NCBI GenBank assembly: GCA_025267735.1 | Contig: CM046303.1 | Coordinates: forward strand, 34,014,380 to 34,078,379 | Source of the DNA: Mactra quadrangularis | Lineage: Eukaryota > Mollusca > Bivalvia > Venerida > Mactridae | Direction: 5' to 3' | DNA: 64,000 nt | Part shown: piece by piece, positions 23,101 through 33,906 of the stretch | Layout of the letters: each line of letters starts with the position of its first letter | Numbering within the stretch: position 1 is the stretch's first letter | Program-made: the position numbers and the translations under genes | The notes under the pieces: model-generated | What the model was told of the DNA's origin: nothing | The model's input: the letters and a program-made list of their open reading frames with translations, nothing else | Databases searched by the model: none

Positions 23101-26100
23101 CATATTTACGACGAAATAGAAGAATATTTTTTGTTTTCAATCTACACTTGAGATGCAATAATTGTTTAACCTGTCGTCGTTGAAACCTTTTTTCTTTGGG
23201 CGAAAAAAGCCGAGGATTCCGAACAATCGTGTTAAACGTGTATCGAGACACGGAATCTTGTATTTTACCGCAAATCAAGCTATCTAACGTGTTCGTGTAA
23301 CGTGCAATCTGTGTTCGTGTAACTTGCGTGTACCGTCCGTACCATGTGACAACTTGCACTTTCTGATATCTGTATTCAGGTGTTCAATAATAGGTTTTGA
23401 CAGGTTATACACTTATTTAAAAAACCAATGATTTTAAAAGAGCTAATTTTCTCTTACATTATGTAAACATCTTACTGATGGCAGATAGGCTAATAGTCTG
23501 ATTATAATATTGTGAGGTACACATAATCATACTTACAAGTTTTTAAAAAAGTATATTCTGTTACTCAGGTGTGTAAGTGAAATAATTGTGCAAAATGTGA
23601 TAAAAGCACCAAATTTGGCATGGAGGTACTTTGAGTCATACTGATCAATATTAGCCCAGGAGACAATCATGAGGGGCCTTGTATCTTGCCTAAATGGGGC
23701 CCCGAAAGGGGCACATAAATAGGCACATAGTTTAAAAATTATCATCTCTATAAAAATTTAAGATGGTTATTAAAATATGTGTTTTATGATTTTATATGCC
23801 TAAGAAAGTATATTGTACACTCAAAAATAGCTTTTTGTCAGTTTATTTGCAGTTGAGGCCCGGCATCTGCTTTGAACTTGTCATAAGGCCCTAAATTATG
23901 CATAATGTAATAATATAATTGAATAAATGGTAAATATTTTGTTTGAAATCATACACATACATCATACTTTCTCAAAATAAGCCTTCAATAATTAATTTAT
24001 GTAGATACACCAGAATCAGCATGCGGTACCATTGTATGAAACACATGAGGCCCTGAATGGGTTTATGTTTGAACTCGAAATAAATAAATACCAAGTATGC
24101 CAATATACACTTTATTCAATTTAAACTGATAAATAAACTTACTATTTAAGATACGTACATTCAAAATGACGATTTTAAATAATAATACTTATTTCTAAAA
24201 GTTGAGGCCCTTACTGGGGTAATTTCATAACGTGAAGCTTAGATAATTGTAAAAAAGGTCTAACCATTTTTTTATTATTGAAACTTATGCTGTCATTACA
24301 AGTGTGTTACATTTCAACAGTTCATATACCAATTTGGTAAGGTTAAACGGTACCCAATTAATCATAATTGAACATGGATGATTATTATATTCATTACCGT
24401 TTTAGGCCTGTATTACGAGAGACTATACGACCTGTTTTCGTCCTAAATTTAACAAAATCATATTTCTGTTATGTATTGAGAGTTTTGATAATATAACATC
24501 CTATAGGCACCCACGCCTTAGATACATTTCAAGTTCTAAAACAGTATGGGATCATGTTTTAATACAAGTCTAATATCACCCTTTTACAAAATAAAATAGT
24601 CCTGTAAGAGACTATGCATTACACCGACATCATACCCTTGAAGCTCGAAGTAATAATGAAACAAATTTGTACATTTGTATACTGTGTTTGATGTACAAAC
24701 TACATGTAATTTTAAACAGACTTAATCATTGACAAATATCTTACAATAAAACAATTAGTATATTAGATATTATAGAGAGAACAATTTAAGAGGCCCTTCT
24801 TATATACATGTATCAAATATAACCATTCCCAAAAGCACGACATTTCTTCATAAAGATTGGTAAAATTGATTTGACTATTCAACTAAACATGGTAAAAATT
24901 ATAGCATTTTGTAGTCTAGATTCCATCTTTTCAAATGCTCACTGACTGGCTATTATCCCTAATCATAGGTACTAGTACACTTTTCTGTATTTATCAATCT
25001 ACTTGACGAAACTTTCACTTCATTTAGTAGGAAGTCAATGTGGCAAAGGGAATGGCATAACCAGGAAAGGTGCCGTTTTACAGCTGAGTAGATTGAAGAA
25101 AAGCAGACACATGGCTTGCAAAAAGAAATAAACATCGACCCTGAATGGGTTACAATCTTAGACCTTTCTATCTCTAAGCGAGTGTAAGAGATTAAGAGCA
25201 ATTTGTGAAATCATGTTTCGCGAACTTACCGTACATAATTATTTTTGTAAACCTTATAAAATAAAAGAAATATTCACAAGTTTTATCATTGCTCAAAAAT
25301 ATCTTTAGTAGAAGAATTACATCTAGGATTACATCTCCCGGCATAAAAACGGGAGTATAACTTCATTTGAAGTCGAGTTTTAAAATATTTTAATTTTATT
25401 TATTGTAATACTGTTATGGAAATGTCTGCCATAGCCAAATTTCATGATCACTGCCACAGCTAAATCGTCAGTCGACTTTTATACATTCATACATAACATA
25501 CGTCTACAATAAATGATTCTATTAAAAGTATGATAATGTGGAGTATGTCCATACACTGGTCACCTTGTCTATCAAGCGGGTTATACATTATATAGCTTTC
25601 ATAGACCGTCAAGCTTGTCAAGAATCCATAAAATGAATAACCCCAGTGAAATCAACAATATGAATTGCAAGAATAGTGAACATGTGTTCAAGCTCCGTCG
25701 GAAACTGTTTATGCTTACTCTTCCCTACTGAGTACCATGATATGAAATCTAAAGGAAGTTACTTAGTAACACTGGTGGTTTATCCAGTCTATATGTTTCT
25801 TAAATCTCAGTCATTAGCATTTGTCACATGGTATGTCCAACTTGAGTAATACTACATTGTATATATTATCAAATTATGGTTGTTTGTTATCGCCTTTGCA
25901 ACATATATTATTACATTATAAAACATGCATGACTTGGTTGGATAGATGCTAAAATTAGTTTTGGAAACTGTGGTTGCATTCATAATAAAAGAGCAAAAGA
26001 TGAAAAATCAAACGAAACTGATTAACATCAAAATAAGGGCCTTTTAGTAGATTTTCCTTTAAACCTTTACAAGCAAAGATAAGTGCAAAAAGTGGCAAAT

Positions 26101-28478
26101 TTTCACCTCAGCGATAGGGCTATTTCAATATACGATTTTCATGATTAATTGACGGACAGCAATGCAACTTGGCCAATTTATTTCTTACTTGGTTGTCTGA
26201 AAGTAGAAGCCAAAATTCGATTCAGGAGTAACTGGGTTGGTCAGTAAAAGGTTAAAGGCCTTATCATTTTTACCCAAATCAAGTTGATAAATTACATTAT
26301 ATATATTTCAAATATAACTAAAACTAAAGTTAAACTCCATTAATTCCATAGCAGAACAATATACATGTATGTTATATATCATACATGTTTCACTGTTGTA
26401 AGTACGTTAGCTCAAGTGGGACCATTTCTATTTTCTCCGTGCAGGGTCTCTTTGTTCATCGTTGCAAGTACAAATGTAATTGATGCTTTTGCTTAGTAAT
26501 TATATTTAAAATGTGATTGGATTTTGGTTTTTATTTTTGGACATGGTTTTTTCATTTTGATATTCAAATTTTCCAAGAGGGGCCTCTCAATAGATTAATA
26601 CAAACATGCTTGATAGATCTCATTAATTTTTTGAAGAAGCAAAATGAAATAAACAAATAAAAACTTATCGTATTATAATGTGCTTTATTTGATGAATGTT
26701 ACTGATGTTTAGATAAATCTTTGTCTCCAGTCCTATTAACACTAGAATCCTATATAACCAATACAGAAAATTATATACACGTATTCAAAATTTATATAAA
26801 TTCCCCCTTGTTTTGGCCTCATGAGATCATACTTTGTTTTGGGAATTATTTCTAAAAAAAGAACATGATAGCTAACCACACAAAATTACCCATTCAAAAT
26901 ACTTAAAGTAATAAATTAAAACAAAACGAGAACAGTAATTTCACTGGTCATTTATAGTTTTTTTTGTGTTTTGTTTTCTTAAAAACCCTTACCTGGACCT
27001 CAATTACAATTCATTGTATCATGTTAAATTTGAAAAAAAGTTTCTGACATGATTGTACTCATCATGAGTGAAGAAAACTTATTTTATTTATTTGATAGAT
27101 AAATATTTACACTAAACTATGCACTGCTTATACTTGTAATGGGTGACCCCTTTCATGGCCCCACAATTTTGTTAGTAGGGCCTCTCATGGTTGTCTCCTT
27201 GGGGTTTTCTGAGGTGCATCACTCTAAATGATATAAAGAATAAAAAAAGTTTCATTTGAAGTTATTTGAAATGTACATAATAGATTAAATGTTACTGATA
27301 CAATTTCTGAATTCTATGTAATCAGTATAGCAAATTAGATATTCGATATTTTTTCATAAGTTTCCCCTAGTTTTGGCCTCTTTTGATCATACTTGGTTTT
27401 GCAATTTATTTAAATGAAAAGACACCACATCTAGCCACACAAAATTACCCATTCAAAATGCTTTAAAAATGTGAAAAAAATAAAAATAAAAACTGTACTG
27501 GTTGTTAGTGGTCTTTTACTATTTGTTGACCATAAAATCCCTTTATGGGGCCTCAATAACGATTATAATTATCATGTTAAATATTCAAAAACATCAACTG
27601 ACATATTCGTTTTCATCTTGAGCAAAAGAAATTTAATACATTTAGTTGATATATAAATTAAGGATTTTTACACAGTACTATGCAATAATATCAATTGTTA
27701 CGGGTAACCCCCTTTAGGGCCCAATATTTTTGTTCACAGTGCCTCTCATGGTTGTCTCCTGGCTTTTTTCTGAAGTTCACACCTTAAAGTTGATTTCCTG
27801 AAAGTTTGGTGCTTTTATCACAATTTGCACAATTCGACCATATTTTGTCCCTTACACACCTGAGTATGTTCATAACCGAACTTTTTGGTTCCTGGAAATC
27901 ATATAACAATTATTGACCTTTTTTCATGTAAACCTATGTGTAATATTTTTCAGGATTCTAAAATGGAACATTTAAGGACAGCCCATGATATAGCTGCTAC
28001 CTGCAAGGTTTGTGGAAAAAATTTCTCCTACATGAAGAAATATAATCTGCATCTTCATTCCCAGTATCATGCTGATAATATGCTGAAATATAGTCAACTA
28101 ATGAAACAAGTATTGGCAGCAAGGAAGGCTAGAAGGAAGGACGAGGTGATTATCATCAGTGATGATGATTTCTCTGGTACTGATGGCAGTGCCCATAGTG
28201 TTGAGACAAAACAAAAATGTTCAACATCCATTTCTACTGAAAGTAAAGGAAAGAAGAGAAAAATGACAGAAGAATCTGAGGAATGTGTTACTAAATCACT
28301 AGGTCATAGAAGAATGCCTTTTGATTATAAACTAAAGGAGAGAGTCGTTGCACAATATTGTCATGTGTGTAAACAGTTCTATATGAAATTTAAAGAACAC
28401 AAAAATACTGTTAAACATAAACAAAATGTGATTCATGCAGAAATGTTGTTACAAGAAAAAACACAAAAAAAGATGTGA
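15809..28478 (+). CDS. Large C2H2 zinc-finger protein with SUMO-related motifs (two exons, 1605 aa)
   Basis: Coding exons are 15809-20101 (1431 codons) and 27954-28478 (174 aa plus stop), joined in phase 0. Residues 1-1060 are low-complexity, Ser/Asn/Thr-rich and mostly disordered, with a short Cys-rich patch and three QSK-type repeats near residue 390. An acidic tract leads into IIVIDD (1071-1076), and VIIISDDD lies at about 1496-1503; both look like SUMO-interacting motifs. Five consensus SUMO sites (VKTE, VKKE, IKSE, VKLE, IKLE) are seen. C2H2 fingers have Cys/His at 1396/1399/1412/1417, 1421/1424/1437/1442 and 1448/1451/1464/1470. A fourth, U1-like finger is at 1567/1570/1580/1586. The second finger is split by the intron, which confirms the junction. 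The ORF continues 22 codons upstream, but those lie across the acceptor at 15801, so Met at 15809 is chosen. I do not recognise an orthologue; a nuclear DNA- or RNA-binding regulator is inferred. Confidence 0.8.
20258..20399. mobile_element. 142-bp MITE with CATGGGTGAAAG TIRs
   Basis: Ends CATGGGTGAAAGTT and AACTTTCACCCATG are perfect inverted repeats, flanked by the direct repeat GTAATG (20252-20257 and 20400-20405). A 6-bp duplication does not by itself settle the superfamily. Confidence 0.75.
21256..21561 (+). mobile_element. CCCCCGC-family element, copy 1 (long form)
   Basis: It starts with the hairpin TATACCCCCGCTTCGAAG...GAGGGGGGTATA, followed by a G+T-rich CGTGCGTCCGTC tract. The conserved core includes CAGTTTTCTCAGCAACTATA and TTTGCATATTGCTTCATCCC. 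The end is GCGGGGGTATCACTAGTGAG, a GTGAGC-ATTA-GCTCAC hairpin and then TTACTTGTT. It contains the extra TGAAAGTTACATTATGATAG block shared only with copy 5. Confidence 0.8.
22214..22461 (+). mobile_element. CCCCCGC-family element, copy 2 (short form, 3' hairpin deleted)
   Basis: Same start and core as copy 1, but it lacks the TGAAAGTTACATT block and the terminal GTGAGC/GCTCAC hairpin. It sits between two units of the CGTGT tandem, exactly at GACTTGCTTAT, so the other unit provides a paralogous empty site. Confidence 0.75.
26055..26260. mobile_element. MITE related to 41016-41214, nested in the 4.3-kb element
   Basis: It shares AAAAAGTGGC, TTTTCACCTYARCG, GGGCTATTTCAA and ACTRATTGAC in order with the copy in STUB1 intron 5. 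The ends CCTTTAAACCTTTAC and GTAAAAGGTTAAAGG are inverted. Confidence 0.5.
26640..27745. repeat. Two direct units of about 558 bp inside the 4.3-kb element
   Basis: ACACAAAATTACCCATTCAA occurs near 26880 and again near 27440. Around it the order GTTTTGGCCTC, ATCATACTT, GGACCTCAAT/GGGCCTCAAT, ATCATGTTAAAT and GCCTCTCATGGTTGTCTCC is repeated. Confidence 0.65.
27954..28478 (+). CDS. Zinc-finger gene, last coding exon
   Basis: Begins GATTCTAAAATGG after TTTTTCAG. In phase 0 it supplies the two histidines (HLRTAH) that complete the finger begun in the previous exon. It also encodes a full finger (CKVC...H...H), the VIIISDDD motif and a C-terminal U1-like finger, and ends in a lysine-rich tail with a TGA stop. 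Confidence 0.85.
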   Translation, partial: DSKMEHLRTAHDIAATCKVCGKNFSYMKKYNLHLHSQYHADNMLKYSQLMKQVLAARKARRKDEVIIISDDDFSGTDGSAHSVETKQKCSTSISTESKGKKRKMTEESEECVTKSLGHRRMPFDYKLKERVVAQYCHVCKQFYMKFKEHKNTVKHKQNVIHAEMLLQEKTQKKM

Positions 28479-28800
28479 TTTTTTTATGCCGTTGTGAAAA
28501 CTTGGGTTTGTAAAATGAAACAAAATGGAAACTACTTTGTGCTTTGATTAAAATTTGAACTGTATATTGATGAACTTTAATGATCCATGGTGCACACATT
28601 AACTGGTCTGATTTAAATACTTCATATTTGTTTGATAACTTGGTACATAAATTCAGACATCTATTTTTATCCATAGTGAGTATGGTAGTACTGTATTGAG
28701 TAAAATCGGAGACAATTTAACGATATTGAGTATTTAAATCAGCAGAATAAATGTATGTGATACTTACAGTTGAATAAAATCTACCAATATAAATTAAGGA
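28479..28800 (+). other. Probable 3' UTR of the zinc-finger gene
   Basis: AT-rich sequence after the stop, with AATAAA at 28746-28751 and 28773-28778. The segment GTATTTAAATCAGCAGAATAAA resembles one end of the MITE at 39968-40133, so the poly(A) signal may have been supplied by a transposon remnant. Confidence 0.5.
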
Positions 28801-29146
28801 ACATAGTGGAAGCTATTGGGTATTTTAATGATTACCTAAGGTTAATTGTATCTTTAAAGCTGATTGAATTTTTTAGTTTTTTCGGCTTTATGAATATGCA
28901 TTTGTTATCATTATCTGTTGTTTACTTATTTCTGTCTGAAATGTTGTCAAACCTTCACTTCAAGTTTATACTCAAAACTCCAATTTATTGGTATTTCCAG
29001 CCCATTAAGGTTTATATGTAATGGATGCATTCATGCAAATTGATGTCATTTTTACAGTCATGTTCTGCTGATAAGCACTCATCACAAATTTAATCCTATT
29101 GTTCCAAGTTTCAACTTAGTTCCACAGCCTTAATTTAATACATATT
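28801..29146. other. Intergenic, nothing recognised
   Basis: An 83-codon open frame here is AT-driven, hydrophobic and lacks splice context; I do not treat it as a gene. Confidence 0.4.
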
Positions 29147-29412
29147 TATACCCCCGCTTCGAAAAAGAGGGGGGTATACTGTTTTACCCTTGTCCCTGTG
29201 TCCGTGCGTCCGTCGGTTACAAAATTTCCGTCGCAGTTTTCTCAGCAACTATAACATGCAGCAGCCTAATACTTTGCATATTGCTTCATACCATAGTCCC
29301 ATGTGGTGTAAAGCGATTTCATGCTCCTAGCTCATCTACTTCCTGTTTGTCGCATATTTTTAGATTTTTGCGGGGGTATCACTAGTGAGCATTAGCTCAC
29401 AGATTTACTTGT
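29147..29412 (+). mobile_element. CCCCCGC-family element, copy 3 (short form)
   Basis: Complete 5' hairpin, core and 3' GTGAGC/GCTCAC hairpin, ending TTACTTGTT. It lacks the TGAAAGTTACATT block. Confidence 0.8.
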
Positions 29413-31208
29413 TTATTCTATAAATTCTACAACCTTACATCCAGTACAAAGTTTTTTTACTGGAAAACCCCATCAACTTAAGTTCAGAATTTGTTTCTAA
29501 ATAACTGTGGAGCTAAAATGTCACATTTATCTTGATAAGCTTAGGAACTATGGAAGTCTATTTATCTTTTAAGCATAACTTTAAACTACGGATGTTCTGT
29601 AGATATGGTCTTAGGTTCATATTTGTATATTAATATTTTTTCTAGATGATCTTGTTTACTGTGTTTTTTGTATACTTTGGCTTATAACAATAGCCAAGGT
29701 ATTGTTTACAATAAAAATAATTGTTGATTCAGCAATATTAAGAAGGGATGTCAACTGGAGTCGAGATATCCGAGCATTCTAATCATGATTGGGTGTCCGA
29801 ATTACCGGGTATATTTTCAGAACCAAATATTTGATGAAATATTTTAGTGTCAGAACAATGAACTAAACACATGTCATAATAACTTGTCGTAAATACATTA
29901 TATGAATGTATTAGGTTGTCTTATCCGGATATCCACCTTGAAAATTCAGCGTCAGTTGACATCTCTAATATTAAATTTTGATATTTTTGTTTATTTTATA
30001 TTTTTGATATTTGTTAAGAATGACAGGTAAAGTCTTGATTACTTTACAGTAATTTTCACTTAATTGTGTTTAAGTATACTTTTATCTCCCACTAATAACA
30101 GAAATTTGTTGCTTTTTTACTTCTTGATTAATTATGTGCGTTGTCAATAGAAAAAATAAATGATGATTGAATTTATTCTCTTGTACTTAATGTAACAAGG
30201 CTCTGTATGATACAAGCTTTTGTTCAAGGATTTTAGTCAAATTTCTCTAGTACCACAACATTTCTCTCTGAAGACAACTTTTGAAGTGAACTAAAATACT
30301 TAGATGTACATTTTTCTGCCGACTGGTAAGGGTGTGTAGTTTAGGGTCTTGCTTTTAACTTGTAACCACTTTGTATAAATCATTCATACAGTTGAACTAA
30401 CAGCTTATTAGTAAAAAGAAGTAACTAATGGTACTGTCTGGTGACATGTTATTTACATTCTATGGGGTGCACAGTGCTCTGAATCATTCATAGAATTATA
30501 TTTCACAGCTACCTAGAAACTCTGGTGACTGACTTTGGTCACATGACTAGTGAAATGTCAGATGACATCATATGATAACCCCACCAGTCAAATGATAAGA
30601 ATTAGTAAGCTTCGGTAGGTGCGGGGAGACAGTTGGCAAATATTTCAAGAAAAATACTACATGTAGTTGATTTTGCTCTGAGTAGGAAAGGTTTTATTCC
30701 CATGACTATTTGGTTAACTATTTTAAATGTATGTGTATTTTGTATTGTTTTACTTTTGTCTATATCACTTTGTAGTTGGTTAGTTAGAGAAATTTATGTT
30801 TATGTGGTTTGCTGGTTTAACTGCAAACTGTCATCATTTGAAGTTTTACCTAAAACTGTTGCACTGCTTAAATCAATATTTATGTGCTTTATTGATGCAA
30901 TATCTTAATGTTTGGTAGGTTACAAAAACGTTTTGAAAACAGTTAAAACTTATGGTCTCATATTACTGAACATCAGCCAATGCCAACTGTTACTGTGAAA
31001 CCTTTAGTTGGGAAAATTCATTATTTTGACAGTTTTCTGTTTAGGCCTTGAAATGTAATAGTGGGTTTGAAATGTTTTTTGATCTCATGTTTAACAATAT
31101 TCCATGTAAAATATGTCTCTGTATCCTAAACAAGCTATAATTGTTCATGGTTGTGTGTTACTTATACGTACCAATAATATTATACTCATAGTGTAGTGTT
31201 TGTTTTTT
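29413..31208. other. Intergenic, nothing recognised
   Basis: No exon or repeat that I can support. A 91-codon frame at 30633-30908 with one hydrophobic stretch is probably chance. Confidence 0.4.
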
Positions 31209-31464
31209 TATACCCCCGCTTCGAAGAAGAGGGGGGTATACTGTTTTACCCTTGTCCGTGCGTCCGTTACGAAATTTCCGTCGCAGTTTTCTCAGCAACT
31301 ATATCATGCAGCAGCCTAATACTTTGCATATTGCTTCATCCTATAGTCCCATGTGGTGTAAAGCGATTTCATCCTCCTTGCTCATCTACTTCCTGTTTGT
31401 CGCATATTTTTAGATTTTGGCGGGGGTATATCACTAGTGAGCATTAGCTCACAGATTTTCTTGT
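31209..31464 (+). mobile_element. CCCCCGC-family element, copy 4 (short form)
   Basis: Same architecture as copy 3, inserted in a T-rich tract. The in-frame translation of its core is a repeat artefact. Confidence 0.8.
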
Positions 31465-31931
31465 TTTTGTTTTTTTGTGTGTGCTGGTTTAGATACTTAT
31501 ACATTAATCTTAAAGAAAAAAGACTTTTTATACTGTTTTATTTTTATGTTATTTGTTGTCACTTTGATGAACCACCATTATTTGTCTGAGCTATCTATGT
31601 ACAAACTGTTGTTTTATGCTATTTTTGTTTTATTTGTTGTTTTAAATTTTAGTAGATCTTTTTTTCCAACTTTTTATAATGTAATTTGATTGTTTTATAT
31701 CTTTGTTTTTAGTTAATTGATACAGTATATATGAGAAAGAAAACTCATTGGTAACTAGTTCTTTAAACTTTTTGTTGGGTAAACATTTCTACATTTTATT
31801 TCATGGTGTTATTGAAACAAGTACAAGACTACACGGCTCATAATAAAACAATGTTGAGTAATCATAGACTTTGGTATCTTATATGAATTGAATTTTTTTG
31901 TTTCATTCTTGATTAATACAAGAAAATTTAT
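31465..31931. other. Intergenic, nothing recognised
   Basis: T-rich sequence without supported features. Confidence 0.35.
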
Positions 31932-32250
31932 TATACTCCCGCTTCGAAGAAGAGGGGGGGTATACTGTTTTACCCTTGTCCGTGCGTGCGTGTGTTCGTG
32001 CGTGCGTACGTCCGTTACAAAATTTCCGTCGCAGTTTTCTCAGCAACTATAACATGCAGCAGCCTAATACTTTGCATATTGCTTCATCCCATAGTCCCAT
32101 GTGGTGTAAAGCGATTTCATGCTCCTTGCTCATCTACTTCCTGTTTGTCGCATATTTTTAGATTTCGTCAAATGAAAGTTACATTATGATAGTCATATTT
32201 CTCACTGCGGGGGTATCACTAGTGAGCATTAGCTCACAGATTTACTTGTT
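31932..32250 (+). mobile_element. CCCCCGC-family element, copy 5 (long form)
   Basis: Carries the TGAAAGTTACATTATGATAG block seen in copy 1, an expanded CGTGCGTG tract and an intact 3' hairpin. Confidence 0.8.
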
Positions 32251-33540
32251 TGTGCTCAGGATTCTGATTCCTGATCCCATAGGTTACACATGACCTAAAC
32301 TAAATGTAGTTTAGTCACCGGCCACTATAAATGGGTAGATTAGTACTGGTTGAATAGTAATCCAGGAAATCTTACATTAAAAACTTGTGTGAAAATAGTG
32401 CAAAACCTAATGAAAGTCATAAAAAATTGTAATCACATATAATATTTTTTTGTTATAATAATCAAATCAAATGATAATAAACTATAAAGTTTTAGTAATT
32501 TTTATCTAAGCTATCATGATAGTACCCTTTAACTTTTTTAATTGAGCCAAGACTTTCTCTTAAGTCAACTTGAAGTAATAATGTGTTCTAATATCAAGCA
32601 CTAATGTGTTCATAATCTTTTTATCATGTTTTTTATTACATCTTATGTTAACTGAGTATTTATCTCCTTTCCCTTCATTATGGAAATTTTATTATTTGAT
32701 TGTTGCTAATTGTCAGCATTGACATATTTTAGTTAGTAACTAATATTTGGTGTAGGTAAAACTTCTGTGTTTACATTTAAGTTTTGTATTTTGTTTAGTT
32801 TTCTCTATCATTGCCTTTAGCCACTAACATTTAGCCCAGAATAAGCTTCAGCCCATTTTCACATACAGTCATCACCTTTAACCCTATTGCAGGAGATAAG
32901 TGGAAATTGATTTGAACTAGCAAAATTATTGATTTGGTATAATTGGGCAAATTGAAAATTTTCCCATTACTATAAAGTGCTATAAAATGGGCTTGTGAAA
33001 ATTAAAGGCAATGACTGTTTTATACAATATTTTTTTGCAAAATCTAATGAAGGTATGCATTGTGTTTTCAAAAAAATATTTTGACCTTTTTAATTACTTT
33101 AACCATTGTTATAAGTATATAAGATGCAAGAATATTTTAATTAATGAGCTTTAATGTTAGAATGATTAAATGTTTCAGTGTGTACTGCCTGAAGTCACTT
33201 GTTTTAATATTAGGAACACCCTGAAGCTGTTGCATTATACATAACTCAAGATTTGCTCAATAAAATTTGTTAAAAATTAATTTTCTGCACATCATTTTGC
33301 ATTATGAAAAGAAAAGTGTGCTGTCACTCTTACTTTCATTTGTTATTCTGTTTACTTTGTTATGACTTGAGAAAAAGCTTGAAGAAGTATTTCACTATGT
33401 ATGAATTTCACTTTATGAGTAATGCCTTCACTGAAGTTGTCATTCATTTTTTAGCTTAAATGAAAAATGTAATTTCTTTACTGTCAAAAGTTTTACCCTG
33501 TAAATACAGCTTATACTGATTTGACATTGAGGATTATAAA
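32251..33540. other. Intergenic, nothing recognised
   Basis: AT-rich; no coding exon, RNA gene or clear repeat. Confidence 0.35.
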
Positions 33541-33906
33541 TTAGGGACTTTAGTCAGTTATCTTAACCTGATAAAATCTGGAGCAATCCAATTGGTAAGT
33601 AGGTCCTTACAGTTGGAATCCTCGGATTTTATCATTGAATTTCTATGTAAGGATAACAAAATATTTCATTTAATATCTTTCTTGTTAATTAAGATATTAA
33701 CAGAAGTGATGAAATTTAGATAGTTCTTTACCCTAAAAATACTTAGCGTGAATTTCAAACAAACTAAATGATTAACAAAAAAGTTATTTAAGATTAATTT
33801 TGGCAAATTGACATTAAAAAGTAAGGGTTAAATCCGAGTTAGCCAACTAATAGGACCTACCTATTTGAAGAGTATACAAGGAGAAATAACTGACTGAAGT
33901 CCCTTA
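33541..33906. mobile_element. TIR element with TWAGGGACTTYAGTCAGTTAT ends
   Basis: The left end TTAGGGACTTTAGTCAGTTA and right end AACTGACTGAAGTCCCTTA are inverted. GTAGGTCC and GGACCTAC extend the inversion inward. A partial relative (CCAATTGG, CAGATTTTATCTGGG) lies near 14474-14505. Confidence 0.65.

Larger units (their letters stand above)
20640..23350. repeat. CGTGT-rich region with a degenerate 350-400 bp tandem unit
   Basis: ATCGTGT/CGTGTA heptamers recur tens of times, densest at 20660-20835 and 23220-23345. In between, three units align: 21819-22213, 22471-22836 and a partial unit at 22854-23035. They share CTAAGACTGTGTTTTGAA, CTTGAAACGTGTATTT, TATCAATCGTGTTCTT and GACTGTTCGCCTATCGTGTA, in that order. 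No TIRs or ORF were found. Probably a degenerate satellite or a nonautonomous element with many motif copies. Confidence 0.65.
23564..27864. mobile_element. 4.3-kb TIR element in the zinc-finger intron
   Basis: The ends CTCAGGTGTGTAAG and CTTACACACCTGAG are inverted and flanked by TA on both sides. The inversion continues through TTGTGCAAAATGTGATAAAA, GCACCAAATTTGG and CCAGGAGACAAYCATGAG, so each arm is at least 150 bp. The interior has no long ORF and many GAGGCCC/GGGCCTC blocks. TA flanks suggest a Tc1/mariner-type mobiliser (inference). Internal direct repeats make it a composite nonautonomous element. Confidence 0.7.
20102..27953 (+). other. 7.85-kb transposon-filled intron of the zinc-finger gene
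   Basis: The donor GTAAGC follows residue 1431 and the acceptor TAATATTTTTCAG precedes 27954. The interior is almost entirely repeats: a 142-bp MITE, a 2.7-kb CGTGT-rich region with two CCCCCGC elements, and a 4.3-kb TIR element. Confidence 0.75.

Noticed and set aside
30633..30908. 91-codon frame with a hydrophobic stretch
   Set aside because: AT-rich chance frame, no splice sites, no family resemblance, no repeat-independent support.
21237..32189. Recurring short protein frames containing VAVFSATI and LCILLHPIVPCGVK
   Set aside because: Each lies in a copy of the CCCCCGC element. Similarity is at DNA level, frames are broken in some copies, and there is no start or splice logic.
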